The translations under genes and the position numbers were made by a program. From Elysia chlorotica (taxonomy: Eukaryota; Mollusca; Gastropoda; Plakobranchidae): DNA of 64,000 nt. Position 1 is the stretch's first letter. Each line of letters opens with the position of its first letter. Positions 35,540 to 49,900 of the stretch are shown here, piece after piece. The stretch covers positions 1-64,000 of the forward strand of contig RQTK01000155.1 in assembly GCA_003991915.1 (NCBI GenBank), given 5' to 3'. Below the pieces are notes generated by a model. The model was not told the DNA's origin. It worked only from the letters and a program-made list of their open reading frames with translations, and made no database searches.

Positions 35540-35705
35540 ATCAACGTCTGACAATTTTACGTGGGAATACCAGAATTTCTGTCTTAGACTCTTAGCAGTT
35601 AATATGAATGATTTGTGGTGCCACAAAGATCAGTGGATAGATCTCTGTTCTGACGAGAAGGGTATCAGGGTTTGATTATCAGTTGGAGACCCATCAATAA
35701 TACGT
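35540..35705. repeat. SINE body and head fragments
   Basis: ACGTCTGACAATTTTACGTG at 35545 matches the SINE body at 51050 in the minus orientation. It is followed at 35622 by a tRNA-like head in the plus orientation (AGATCAGTGGATAGAT, then GGGTTTGATTATC). Probably two insertions or a rearranged one. Confidence 0.35.
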
Positions 35706-36939
35706 ATTATGGCTTGGTATGACTATGAAGATGCTCTTTTTGTTCACTATATGATATTCGGGAAACAGGGAGGGTAGGCCGGTAACATATTGAATTCAAT
35801 CTTTACTAGTATGAACACGAACAAGATGAAACTGAATAAAATTGAGTTCCGTCATCGCACTTGATTTTCCTTGAGAACAGGTGATGTGAGACGCACAGGT
35901 TGTGGTGGAAAATTAAATGTGTTTTTTTCCCTTCCATCAGCACTTTGTTGAGCCGACTCAGAAACGAATGGTCTGTTTATAATGTATCCCCTTTGAAGTC
36001 AAATGTCCAAGGACAGGCTGGTTGAAGAACTGCATGGGGGTGTGTCAAATCAGGCCAGTGCTGTGTAATTGTGCGTCTACTTATAACATTTTGAAGGCGA
36101 CACGTTGGCAGGCGCAGAACATCTACGTCTTTGAATCCCTCAACCCACTTCACTTTAAAGCCAACAGAAGAGCTCAATATATCTGAGACTTAAGACTGAT
36201 AAATGATCGGTACACCATGTTATCATCACTGAGTGTGAAAGTGGGTATCCAAACACTGAGGAGTAGATTGGAATTGCAACCCCTAAACTGTTCTCTCTCG
36301 TCCGCTTAACACATGTCAACCACAACTGATTATTGCTTTACATACATGTTGTGTAATCTGAAAGTCTACTGAGCTTGCTCTCTTTTTCTGTATATATCTT
36401 TAAAATTTATGTTTAAGTCAATCAAAAGGACAGCAATCCCCGTTGTGTTTTTATTATCTTCTTAATTGTTTGGCTCACTTTGCGTCATAAGTCTGCAAGG
36501 ATCCATAAGAAGCAATAATTTCAATACATGTAAAACAAAGAAGGGGAAAAACAGTTCTCTACCATATTTTCGTGCATAGTACTTTCAGTTTTTTATTTAC
36601 ATGTAAAAACATATCTAGAACAAATCAATAAAATCAATTCATACATATATATCTATATATACACAATGTACAACATCAGCAAAAACAGTCACTCACTGTC
36701 TGCCTCTCCTTCCCCCTCATGCATCCACTCTTTTTTTCTCATACTCTGACTGAGCATAAAGAACAAATTTCATATATAAATTTTACTCTTCCTTGTAGTT
36801 TCTACATGTACATGGATAATATTTAATTAGGATAAAATGTTATGGCATGGATTCAAATATCATTTGAAAAAAAAAAAAGGTTTTCTGTTCCAAATAAATG
36901 GGCATTCCCTTTGGTAGGGGGAAAAAAGAATTTTCGATT

Positions 36940-37015
36940 CTCAAATAAGTTAAGAGGAGACAAGGGCTAGGCTGAGATTCAAACAGTGCACCTCTCACTC
37001 TAGTGGATCATATTA
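36940..37015 (-). repeat. tRNA-like SINE head fragment
   Basis: On the minus strand GTTTGAATCTCAGCC resembles the B-box region of the other copies, preceded by an A-box-like CACTAGAGTGAGAGG. No tail is seen. Confidence 0.3.
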
Positions 37016-37311
37016 AATAACTGAAATTAAGCTACCTCCTGTTACCAATAGTGATATTAAATTATTATTTTTTTTTAAAAAAAAATTTAAAACAAAATTC
37101 AGCCATATCCATGCCGAGTTTGGAAGAGAGTAACAACAACAACAAACAAAAAACAGTGGATGCAGCATAGGCAAATACAAGAGCTATACTGTACTCATAT
37201 GGGTAACACTCATAAAAATATGTTTCACTTTTTTTTATACATGTATCATAAGGCAATGAGTGGCACACACTACATGAATTAAAAGATTGCAATAAAAATA
37301 AAAAAGGAGGA

Positions 37312-37317
37312 TTTATT
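37312..37317 (-). promoter_or_regulatory. Candidate TUBGCP2 polyadenylation signal AATAAA
   Basis: First canonical AATAAA on the minus strand after the TUBGCP2 stop codon, about 530 bases downstream. A further candidate lies at 36592-36597. The 3' UTR between would contain a SINE (37722-37832). Confidence 0.4.
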
Positions 37318-37721
37318 TAAACTATATACTATTGTATTGTAAATGTTTATATTATTCAGGACAAAAAGTATCTTCTATTCAATAAAGAAAAGGATTGGCG
37401 CTTTAAACTGATTTTGATAAAAACACCAATAAATTGTCAAACATTATTGTAAGTAGGAAAACTACATTCCAGATCATCAAGATCTCATTTTGGGAAATAT
37501 GATGTGCATAAACCAGTACTAATACAAAATACAAAACAACATAATCTTTGGTTGGAGAAAGGGAATCTGGCTCCTTGTATAACATCTCCTAGGTCTTTAA
37601 AACAAAACAAAAAAAAACATGGTTTTAAAAGCAGCAGCCGCATGTGTACGCTTATATTTTTTAAAATTGAACACTTTGTATTCAGAAAAATTAGAAAAAA
37701 AAAGATACATTTGATTATTTT

Positions 37722-37832
37722 TAAGTGCCCCTAGATTTCCAGAAGTAGCTAATACAGCAACGGGGATACCAGCTGAGATTCCAAATTTGTATCAGTCGAG
37801 AGCACCAGTCGATTGAGCTATGAGCGCATCTT
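37722..37832 (-). repeat. tRNA-derived SINE, short form, in TUBGCP2 3' UTR region
   Basis: On the minus strand: ATAGCTCAATCGACTGG (A-box-like), TTTGGAATCTCAG (B-box-like) and tail GGAAATCTAGGGGCAC. It starts 14 bases beyond the TUBGCP2 stop codon and in the same sense. Confidence 0.5.
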
Positions 37833-37845
37833 GAAGTAAATGTCT

Positions 37846-40800
37846 TCATGGCTTGCTCCTGTACTGACCAGGCACATACCTAGCAGACTCAGAATGCTGG
37901 GTCGTGAAAGACGTCAGGGAGCTACTGCTCGAGCCTAGAAAGTAAAACAAAGCATTTATAGTAACCTTTAGTGAGTTTTCCGTCCCCTAGTTTCCTGCAT
38001 AATCCTGAAACTGATATTTGAACTGCAAAGCTTTGCTTGCTAGTCTAAAACACTAACGACATAGCTATCAGACATACAGTGTTTAACTGCATATTGAGTT
38101 TTGAATAATAAATACCAATATTTTGTTCATCAAAGATCAATCTTAATACATAAAACTGATAACTCAATAAAAAAATAAAAAATGTACTTAAAGTTTCCTC
38201 AGCTCTATCTTCCTAAGGAGCTGTCCAGACTTGCTCACATTATGGCAGACAATATTACCAGCAATGGTAAATTTATTTTTGTGGCACAATTACTACACCA
38301 ACTGAATGTTGTCACCATTTTGTTAACGTTTCTTGATATATGTCTTTTTGTGGCTAAGTCTAAGGGGGGTGAACTGGCTCAAGAGGAAAGGCTTTGATCT
38401 CCTTATTGGGAAGACCCCTTTTCAAAACAAAAGATTGGAAAAAAATTTGATTTTGTCCTCTATTGCTTTGGTCCGTGCTAGTATAATGTGATCAGCTGAG
38501 ACAGGAGTCCTGGTATTCCTGCATTGTCTCGGTGTGATAGTTGGTTAGTCTTGGGATCTGTTCACTATATAGCCTTGCTGCTGACTGTGGACATTTCCCA
38601 AAAAGCTCTTGTGCAACATATAAACGTCAGCTCTATCTTTCTAAGGAACACATCAGTAATCTTTGATAAGTTTTATGTCCCCTAGGTTTCTTTAAAAATT
38701 CATGAGGAGTGTGGCCACCAGGTGAGATTTAAAACAAGGCCCTCCAGCTTTCAGAAGATACATGTACTAAGTGCTATTGTACAGTCATAAGGGAAAAAAA
38801 GGAAGATACATACTCTTAGAAGTATTTTTTGATTCTTGCATGGATTGATAATCAGCCATTGCTCTCTCTGCAGACATGGCTTCCAACCTCTCAGTGTAGA
38901 AGCCATTGAAATCAAGTCTGGAAAAAGGGTAAACAATAAAAAAGAAAATATATAGAGGACATTGGAAAAATACACAATCAATTTCAATATTGTGTAAAAA
39001 AGATATAAAAGATGCCAGTTTATCAAATTTACCATTATTTCAGAGAAAAATTATGCAATATTACTAATCTGAGATTAAACAAAACAACAACTTGTATCTT
39101 TTCATTAATTTCATCTAATTGCTGTTAATTAGAATTTTTTTTTTAAATATTTAACAGACCTGTAAATGATATTGAAGAGCTTATGTTCATCTGTCTTGGT
39201 GTTTTCATCCATAATTTTGTCTAAAAGTTCCAGTAAATGACGAGAGAAATTGGTATCAAATCTCACAATAGTCTGCTCAAAATTTTCATCTTCAAGGATG
39301 TGGTCAACATGCTCGGCTAAAACCTAGAAAAAAAACATTCAAAGGGAAAAAATACAATAAATGATCAGTTAGTTAAATGTCTATAGCTATAGTCATTTCA
39401 AGACCAGTTTTCGCAAATATAAACCAGTTTTTACATATTCACAGCCATTGTTCCTATAAATAACAAAGAAGGGAAAAGATTGGTTCCGGTTTAGTTATAT
39501 CTTTTGATATATATATATCAAGATCAAAACAAAAATAAATAGCTCAGTATCAAGATCTAAAAATTTTCCAACCTGAGTGGCAGTTTTCTTTTTCTGTGCA
39601 TTCTCCTTACGCTCCTTGTTGCTGAGAGTCGACTGCAGTGTGCTCTCCCTCAAGCGTTCCTGCTCAGCCTCTACAGTGGTGGCATGACTCACACGCTGAA
39701 AATGCAAACAAAAGTCACAAATGGTTATCAATGTATTAATATCTTTAAATGTTTTACCAATAATAATAATTTTTTGCTTGCACAAAAAAAAAGAATCACA
39801 GGTACAGGAATTTAAAAATCATATGAAAATATTTTGTCACAACAATTACTAATATCGAGGGAAAAATGGGAGTAATTTTGTACTTTACGTTTTGCTAAAC
39901 AATTTTAGCTGTCTACATAAATAATACCTTAAAAAAATTTTTTATTTGCATTTATTCCCAAGTTGAATATAAAAAACTAACTCGACAAAATGAATTTTAC
40001 AAAATTGAAAAGAGAAAGCAATTGCACATATTTGACTCAGTGAACTTATATATATCTACATTTTTTTTTTTTACCTCAGAGACTCTTGATAAAGTGAGCT
40101 GTAAATATTATCTATAACTCACAGCAAAGGCTTACAAAAAGAGAAGGTAAAAAAAAAAAACTGAAGTAGACGAAAAAAATTGCAATTACAGACAATTAAG
40201 AGTATATCATTGAACTATTAGGCACAGTAAGAACAGTTTACAATGTTGCTGGGTAAGCTCAATAAGTAAAACTAAATTTAAAATTGATCTCTGTTAACAT
40301 TGTCTTGCAAGCCTTTGGTGACTTTGCCTAATTTTGGAAGTTCAACAATAGGTCGTCAAATGTTGCAACATTTCAAACACATACAGAACTCCCTGGAGCA
40401 GCAGAAGGCAATGATCTGTACCTGTACATAGTTGGAGAATGTGACGCAGACAACCAGCAGTTTGTGGACGATCCTCAGCAGCTCTGTAGAGGTAAGCATG
40501 CAATCCTTCAAGCAGCAGTCCAGGAAATCTCCATGGAAGGCCAGAACTTCATCCACATTAGATACCTGAATTTCCGTGGCAAAAAAAAAAATGTACAAAA
40601 GAAATCAACAAAATTTCATAAAAATCTACTGTCTTTCCTTTTTTAAATTAAGAAAAAATTAAATTGAAATTCCATTCAAGAGAAACCTTTATACATATGC
40701 TTTAAGGACAAACACAATATTAAATTTATTGAAAAGATATATTTTATTAGGTTAATCTTACAACAAATATGAGAAAAAAAAGTAGAATATATGCATAGTG

Positions 40801-43085
40801 TACAATATCGAGCAGAGAACAGATTCTACCTGGCAGATTAAAAAACAAATATTATATTTTTTCCTCATTCAAGTTAAAGAGCATATAAGCCAACATATTC
40901 CATGGCTTTGTGATTTACAACTAGAGAGGATAGGAGAGCGCCAGTAGCAAAAAAGAGTAGGTTGGCTGTTGGAATCTCAGTGTGTGCCAATCTTCATATA
41001 AGATTTTTTGGGAAATTTAGTGAATGCAATAATAATCAGATTTTTTTTTTTTTTTAACCAGAATAAGGAAATAAAAATTATTCCTAGAGCCAGAGACGAA
41101 TTGGATCTATCACTGGATCCACTACATACACTCCATTGACATGCACAAAACTCACTGTAGCCATATTTTGCTGGAAATCATGCCAGTTGGGCTCTATGAC
41201 CTCAAACATCATGTAATATTCAAAGTTCTGTACAAAGTTGAGCATACGTTGCCTGAGGGCAAATGCTGCAGTGTACCAGCGGGACCGTGCATATGCCTTG
41301 GCCTGCATGTTGCCTTTCCAAACACTATAAGTTAAAAAACAAAGAACAAAATTAAATATTAACTTCAGGTAAAATTATTTTTAATTCAAAGGGATAAAGT
41401 GAAATCTGTTAAAACGAATTGCTTTCATAATAACCTTGTGAAGCTAATTTTCAAAATAACATCGACTCATTTCTTTATTATCATTTATAAGACTAATAAA
41501 AAGATCCCTCTTAACTTTTTCTTTAACTTACATTGTTTGCTCAGACTAAAGACTAAAAAGTCTAAGAAAAAATTTCTTCTTCTCCTCTGTTCGTCAAAGA
41601 AAACTTCATAAAGAATGCAGATTTTTTTGCAAAAATACAAGGCAAATCTAAAAACTAAATTTGACAGGTGCCCTTTTTTTACCTGCACAGCTGACGCTCC
41701 ACGTGTTTGCAGTAGAAAAGATGCCTGAACAATATTTGGTATCTGATCAAAGCCTGTGAGCGTAAAAGAAAGAGTGAGGCAAATTCATCATGCAATGCAA
41801 ATAACTTTTATCATTTTTCCTCTACCTAAAGCAAACATATTGCTTCATCCAAAACAAAACAAAAAAAAGGTGCAAAATACTATTTTGGACAAATTTGCTT
41901 TGAAAATTTGTTTAATTAAGAGTTATTGAAAAACAATAAAAAATCTTACATTACAGTACACCATTGTAACATTTTGGTACAAGAGACTTGCCATTCATGA
42001 AATGGAGAGAGCATATTTAGTATTATTTTTACTCAACTTGTATTATTTTGAACTTATTTATTGATTAAACATTTAAAAAAGAAATGACCATATATGAGGT
42101 TCTATGGGAAGGATAAAATCCAATAACTGCTTCATAGCTTATTTAAGGATTAGATCATCTTAATGTTGCTACATGAGGGACCAGCTTTGATTACATAGCG
42201 CAAAGAAAATGACAGTAAACTCTTCATGCAAAAACAATGTACTATTGTTTTCTTCTCTGGACATACAGGCCTATGGAATTCTTTCCTATCCTTATATGAT
42301 ACCAGCTAGGTTCCCACCAGCCTGTCAAATACCTTGAATTTCACATTAACTTACCATAACGTTCAATTGTATCACATAAATCTATCCCATCAATTACAAA
42401 ACGGTAATTCTTTACATTTAAAATCCTGAGAAACCATTATAAACTTTGTGTTCATATTAGTTTAACAACATTGCTGATTTTCAACATTCTTTGTTTCAAC
42501 TCACTTTTCTGCTGATGACTAGAGATGTTGGCCATTTGACAACATAGTCAAAAGTGAAGGATTCAAGCCCAGACAAGCGCATATCTGTGGGGTCTATCTG
42601 ATACTCTGTAAAAAAAAGAGATGAGGGTACATTGAGAAAAGGAAAATATTATCTTCCTTATAATGAACGAATATTCATTACCATCTTTTTGTAAAACAAA
42701 TGTTTCAGGGTCCATAATGATATTGACTTAGTTTTGAGCATCCTTATAAATATATTTGAGTGACCTTATAAATATATTTCAGTTTTGAGAAATAAAATGT
42801 TTAAAAAAAAAGAAGGAAAATGTATTTCTTTTAATGAAATCTGTTAACACTTCTTTTCTTTCTTCTTTTGCTGCAGGGAGAGGGTGTGTGAAGCTGGCAC
42901 AATTAGTTGAGCTTTGGACTCACAATCGGGTGGTACACTGTTTGAGTCCACTATCAGGGAATTGTATTTGTAGGATTTAGTCCTAGTGATTAAAAATAAA
43001 AATGAAGTGGTGAACTGTTTCCTTATTAATTGGCATAATGAAAACAGAGAATTGTGCAAATTCAATTTATCTCTTAAAGTTGGGA

Positions 43086-43135
<50 letters not shown>

Positions 43136-43165
43136 GATAGGGAAAGAGCAGGAGAGGGAGAGGGA

Positions 43166-43213
<48 letters not shown>

Positions 43214-46200
43214 GAGAGAGGCATGACAAAAATGTAAAATTTGAAATTTAAAAAAAAACTTTCTATTTCTACAATGCTAACCTTTCTCTCTGTTTGAGTC
43301 AATGGCAATGATCTGTAGAAGCTGGGATGTCAAGTCAAAAGGTAGCAAGTCAACTCTGCAGATGTTTAATGTATCGATTATTATAATGTCATCTGAGTTC
43401 AAATAATTATGTCTCATAATACTATCAGAATGATATGAGTGATATTTTACATTTTTGTGATTTTGAATTGACTAATAAAAGATCTCATTAAATCTCAACA
43501 TGCTTAGTTGAAAACTATGAAACCTCTAGAAAAATCACAGCAATGTTTTTTATTGAAAATTTTAGAAAATCTCTATAAAAAAAAAAAAACCTAACTTTTT
43601 CAGTAAGTGACCAAAACTGTTAAACAAATAAATATTTTAAACAGGAAAACAAAAATACCAATATCACATATACAGTGACAAAATGTTCCTATAAAAGTTA
43701 GTTGATTTCACTATATGGGGGGACAAACAAAAATCTGAACTATATGATTTAATTTGTCTCCAGTGTAGACCATTTTTAAAAATTATTTTAGCAGGAGAGA
43801 GGATTCAAGTTAGCACTTTTTTGTGTGAATCAAGTCACAATTACATTTTAAAGGAATTTCATTTTGCTTCTACATTTGTACATTTTATAGAAGAAGAAAA
43901 AAGAACATTAGTATATGTTTAGAAGTAATAATAGTTGCCACTTACCTCAGATCGTCCTTAAATGGATCAACATTGGCTGTACTTGTACGGAGAGCCAGCT
44001 CCAATAGAGATTCAAGTCGTGAAGGAAAGATGTCATCAATATGCAGTTTCATCTCATTTTCAGTCATATCCATGAACTGGACAATAAAGTCACCTTTGTC
44101 TAACAAGAAGTAGTGCTTGATAGATCTGCCACACACGAGAAATAAATACATTTAGTATTATATGCAAGATCAGATATTCTGGTACGAATGACACTTAACC
44201 CTTAGAACCGTACTTACTGGTTCACCCGTTTTATTTTCCAGTGAGGAATACCCTACTAACTGGCACACCAATATGACATAGCCCTCACTTTGACTAATCA
44301 CTAAAAATAGCTAACTTCGTACCTCATACAGAGTTGTTTTTTTGTTTGCATAGTAATGAAGAGTAAGAACATGGCTGCCCCCATGCAGTTGAACTAGTTG
44401 ATTTCTAACAATTTCTAAACAAAATGGATTGGGGAAATGTTGCTTCAAAGTTCTGAGGCCAAAAGGCCCAGATTTTTATAAGAGCAAGTTACTCTTGCTT
44501 TTTGATTCAGAAGACGAAGAAGAAGACCACTCTATGTTAGTGATGAGTCAAAGCGAGGTGGTATTCCATATCGGTGTACAGTTGGGTAGTGTATTTGTCA
44601 CCGGAAATTTTCAACGCCATACCGATGAGTAGGGTTCTAAGACATCAGATGCTCGAAATGTAAAGTTTATCTGTCGTGAAACAGGGTTCTACCAGCTGGA
44701 TCGACTGACGCCAAAAACAATATTGCGCCAGGGTGAGCAGAAAATTAATAATGATAAGTGTCTCATCTATTTAGAACCAATTTTAAGTTGCTTGCATGAT
44801 TTGTAAAATTCTAGTACACAAGTTAAAATAATCAAAATCGCCTTGGGGAGCCAGGGATTAGGGACTTCTTTTATATCTGATATTAACCTTCTGAATAACA
44901 ACCACTCATTTCATTATCAAATACAAAATCAATACTGAGAAAAAAATTACTTTAGCCTGGCAACAAGCTCTTTCTCTTTGATCAGCAGATTCAATAAAAG
45001 TTGACTAGCATAACTGTATGCTCTCTCAATCTGGTCATAGTATCTCCTCTCCTTTATTGTGTACACAAGCTCTTCAGCAAATGGACACCTGACATCTAGA
45101 CCTGAAATAAGATCATATCTCAGTTTATATTGATGTCGTAAAACCATTTTAATATATACTGCGACATAATATAGTGGAGTCAAAATATTAGTTGAAAAAC
45201 ATTTATCAGTCTATGCCTAGCAAAAAAATGGTGGTTGAGAACAAGTTGAAGATTAAAAAAATTAATTTCGTCTACTTCGTAAACTATGAAGCATTTAAAA
45301 TACTATTTAAAAAGTGTTCTTGCCCACTTAACATAATTAATAGGCCAGTTTCTTTTATTTAATGTGGTATTAAGGTTATTTACAAAAATTAAATGAAATA
45401 CATTGCACAGATATCTAAACAACCAAAACAAAACATAATAAAATGCAAATAATGCCTGTTCACGTCAGGTGCACTAAGTGACTCTACAAAAGAGACAACT
45501 TATTTTAAACAACGTTAAACAAATTAGAATTTCTACAAATACTCACCACATTGTCTAACAACATTGAGATATTTTCCAGTGTTGAGTATTTTGTCTGCTA
45601 CTTGTTCAAGAAAAACGGGTATTCTTTCTCGGAAGACAGAATAGTGTTTCTCCCAATAAGTAAACATGTTAAGAAAGCATAACAAAAATCAATGCATAAA
45701 AGTCTGAATTTGAAAAAAACAAAAACAAAAAAAAAAAACAAGCAGAAATAAATAAGGGTAAAAATAGGTTGAGAGTCAAGTCTTTGCTTTAAAAATATAG
45801 TTTGATTGTAATAGTTTGAAAATTTTAATAAAAAGGTCTAATTTAACTATCTAGTACAATGGAATTAAAACAATAATCCTTTGCAAAATCTGTCTGGTTT
45901 TCCTACAAGTTGGTTTAAAAGGATATGCATCATTATATTCCTCTTGGAGTTTCTCTTTGTTAAAAGCTTCATTTTCTTCAACCATAAACTGAAAAGAGAA
46001 ACAGTGCATTAATAAAACCTTTATCAAAAATAAAACATGCACAGAAAATTGATGGTTATAATCAATGCCATGAATATTCTGCTTTGCAAATATTTTTAAA
46101 ATCTTTACAAAAAGTGATGGATTTCATTTTTTTTTTCCACATATTTAAGGGTTACAATCTCACTGAACAAATTCTAGGATTCAGACAATTCAGTCTGACA

Positions 46201-46909
46201 TGGGTAAAAAATTTCTAACACACACGTCAGTCAGAGTATGATTATAAATGATCTCTTTTCTAGCTAATCTTTTTTGAAAAGGCTTTACCTCAGCATATGG
46301 GTCCACAATAAACCCACGGTAGATCCACTTTCCAACAAGCTCCAAATAAGGTGCACAGGCCTGGTACCAATAAAAACAACATAGATCTATCATTGAGGGA
46401 GAAAACTCATATAGTTGATCATCCTCTTTAAGTTCACAGACACTAGGTAAAATCAATCAAAATTAAAAAAAAAAAAATTTTATAGGGATTTTTAGAGATC
46501 CTCCCATTCATCAACACAGATAGAAATACAAAGGAAGCTTATTTTGCTTTCAAGCCATGCACATTCTTTTAGTATTATAGTTTTTATGCTCTGCTTTTGT
46601 GCTTTCTTTTTATCACCTCTGTCAAATTACATAAAATTAAAGTTGTTACATAGCAAAGTTTTTCATATCTGAGGCTGTCTTTTATCTATGTTTCTTATAA
46701 ATCATTATATTAATAAACTAAAAAATAATTTAACAAAAAACAAAAAAATAGAAACAAAGAAAGATTATGGAAGATGGATTTCTGAATAATCCTGAAAATC
46801 CTAGTAATTTCAATAAATGTGTAGCCACCAATTAATAAAACTTTGCTTAAATTGCAAGATACTTACACTTTGGGTAAGAAATAATAGTAGCTGCGAACTT
46901 TTGCTGTCC
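37846..46909 (-). CDS. TUBGCP2: TUBGCP2 coding exons 15-29 (residues 367-919)
   Basis: Exons: 15, 46867-46909; 16, 46289-46360; 17, 45927-45988; 18, 45547-45659; 19, 44951-45101; 20, 43946-44125; 21, 43282-43355; 22, 42505-42605; 23, 41683-41753; 24, 41156-41324; 25, 40422-40565; 26, 39573-39695; 27, 39160-39323; 28, 38814-38917; 29, 37846-37934. Exons 18 to 28 cover the C-terminal gamma-tubulin-binding domain. Exon 26 is a charged, coiled-coil-like linker. The last exon encodes a serine-rich tail ending in QYRSKP and TGA. Exon 27 has a weak donor (GTCTGT). Confidence 0.9.
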
Positions 46910-49900
46910 CTGCAAATTGTTTTTAAAAAAATGTGTACACAACGAGCTGTTACTATTTTAAAATTTGGAAATGTATAACTTGATGCATTGATATTCATAG
47001 TATGTTAAAATATGTAAAACTAGATGTTTTTTGGAAAACCATCACGTCTTCTACAAAATATTAAGATATTATCTTAAACAAAATCATTTGTGTGTGTGTA
47101 TCAAAAAAAAATTTTTTAAATTCAAATATATCATAACCACTTCTGACAGCCGAAAAAATTGGCTCTAAAACTGCACACAATTTTATTCCTCATAAATAAA
47201 TTTGATTTTACAGAACTATAACAAATAGATCTGACTCTGGGACAGGTTGCTTTTTTCAGTGACTTACCCAATCATTGATGCTGTCTTCTCGTGAAGCAGG
47301 CTGAGAACAGCTCCACCGATACATTTACCCTACGGAACAGTATTAAAAGAAAAAATCAGATCAAGAAAATTTACGATCTGCTTAGCTTTGAAAAAAACGA
47401 GATATAAATTGAATTCAGAATAATTTTAAAAATTCGCCTTTAATGAAACGAAGGAGCTAATACATTGACATTTCTAACACTTAGTTTTTCTTTCCTTTTA
47501 TATCAATTTGGTTAAGTAAGTTTTAGTATTATATATTCAAGAAACATAGATTATCTTACTCTGTTGATTGAGTTGGCTACAGAAGCCAAAATGTCAAGCA
47601 GATTCATGGTTGGTTGAAGATAGAAACACATCTTTTGGAGAGTCAATTGACCCTAATGGACAAAAGATATAAAATATAATCTGTCAAGTGAGGCATAATT
47701 TTAGTGAAAATTTCAATTAATATATTCATAATGTTTTATAAACAAGCAGATATTTATTACAAGTGTTACAGAAATATTGTTTTATAAAAATCACATACGA
47801 AGTTATGCAAAGAACAAAAAAAATCAATTTCCACAAACAAACGAGAAAGATATGAGGTGAAGAGCAATTGAAATTCATTGTGCAATGTACAAACTTTTTT
47901 TTTTTGGGCACATAAAAAATTGCTTTGCTGCTGTGATAATAGATTTTTTTACCATTTAATGGTGATTGCAAAAACAATTACTTAAATGGAAAAAGCAGGA
48001 CTTAGTATTATAACTCAAACAATTAACATTCTTTTATACCATACTATTAAAAAAAACAATGTAGTGCTCCAATTACAAAATGTCCTAGCCTGACTGAATG
48101 CATAAAAAAAATGTACACCCTCACCATATTTAACTGCTGCTCTAGCTGCACTGTCAGTACCATGTAATCCTGAGGAGAAATGAAATATGAGAGAGAGTGC
48201 TGGAATTGAACAGAGATGAAAACTGATAAACTTCAACTATAACTACAACTTGATCAATCCTGACTAAATCTAGATGTGTCTACAATGAAAATGTTAATTT
48301 GAAAATTATATCAATATGCAATATTTATTATTCATTTTAACAAATAAAATTCATTATTTTGTTTAAGTTTACTATGTTGCCAACAAAGCTAACATGCCCA
48401 TGTGGGGGGATAAAGATTTTGTCTTGTCTTCATAAATCTTTCTTCATAACAAAAACGCTGACATTAATTAAAAAGAAGAAAGAAAAAGATTAAAGCATGT
48501 TTTCCATCAATTGAGGAAAAAATACATGAGTTATTGACTGCACTGTCTGGATTTCTGCAAAAGATTATCCTCACTGAAGAATTGTATCCACTCACAAAAG
48601 TGAAGCCATGTACCTATACCCCAGAGATTTATATATAATGTTTATGTTGCTGATCATCTCTATGAAAGCTGAAATAACACTGGACATGGTTTAGATAGAT
48701 CACAATTGAGATATATGCTTTCAAGTGCATAGTTGGTACAGTGATTTAGTTTCCATCAAAATTTAGATAAATAATAATAGTACACAGCATTTATATAACG
48801 CATATCACGACCTTTTACTAGGGTTTCTCCATGCACTTTACATACTATTGCTTAAAAAAATGAGAACAAAGCATATACAGACACACACACAGACAGAAAA
48901 ACACAATTATGTTGCAACACTAAAAGTTTTTATACAAGTGTGTCTTTAGCATTTTTTGGAGTTGTGTCAGACATTCACACTTCTTATCCGATACTATTCA
49001 ATGCTTTGCATCCAGCATGGCCAAAGGCTCTTTCGCCATAACTTTTCAGATTCGTTACAGGCATTGTAAGACTGATGTTGTCAGCAGATGATCTTAATGA
49101 TCTTACAGGCTGATACAAATTTTTTATCTGATTAAAAAAAAAACAACTATTAAGCTCAACTTGAAATTGCAAAGCTGGTGATTTACCTCCCAGCAGATGA
49201 GGATCATGTTCACCTTGACTCACCTTTATAAGAGTTTGCATGGCTGCACTCAGGGCGTGGTTGACAAGGCCATACTCAAATAAAGATTTTTCTGAAAACA
49301 TTAACAAATTAGTTTAAAAAAGGACTTCTTTATTTTATTTTATAAAGTAGTTTCTTTTAGGAGTTTATCTTGGTCTTGTGAAAACTGCATTGTGTAGATC
49401 ATCAAAGTTCTCTCCAAAATTGCTGATTCAGATATTTAAAAAGTTAAGAACATACAAAACTTTTAAAATGTAATGAGAAAATAACTTAATTCAGAAGTAA
49501 AAACAATGCTCAGTTAATAGATGCGCCTAAATGTTTAAAACTATTTCAATATGCATTCCTGCAATAAAATCTTAATATCTTCCTACAAAGCTCACCTTCT
49601 ATGAATCTCACAACTGTTGAATAATTGGCACAAACAGGAAGGATTCTCTGAACAAGAGTCTGTGTTGAAACATCTGAGAGATAATAAATGTAAGACATCA
49701 AGATATCATAAAGTAAAAAGAAAAATACAGACTTAGGTAACTATGAAAGAAAAACACTTGAGAGATACCTAATCAACTAAAACACTTTTTTCTTTTAACT
49801 TATTAACTACTTACTTTGTGTGTCAATTAAGGGAATCAATGCACTCAATGTTTTCATACCAGGATATTCAACAAAAAATTATTATTAAAAAAAATGGACT

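Larger units (their letters stand above)
34660..37310. other. Intergenic region between dynein 5' end and TUBGCP2 3' end
   Basis: Contains a poly-C run near 35022, SINE fragments and AT-rich sequence. A 66-codon minus-strand frame at 35977-36177 has a weak retroelement-like look but is not supported. The dynein promoter should lie in the left part; no core-promoter motif was recognised. Confidence 0.45.

Noticed and set aside
35977..36177. Minus-strand frame with HWPDLTH resembling a BEL/Pao retroelement segment
   Set aside because: Only a few residues fit and there is no protease, reverse transcriptase or LTR nearby; similarity too weak to annotate.
46361..46456. Open frame VCELKEDDQLYEFSPSM upstream of TUBGCP2 exon 16
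   Set aside because: It is intron read-through; splicing exon 15 directly to 46360 gives the conserved LTQSACAPYLELVGKWIYRG.
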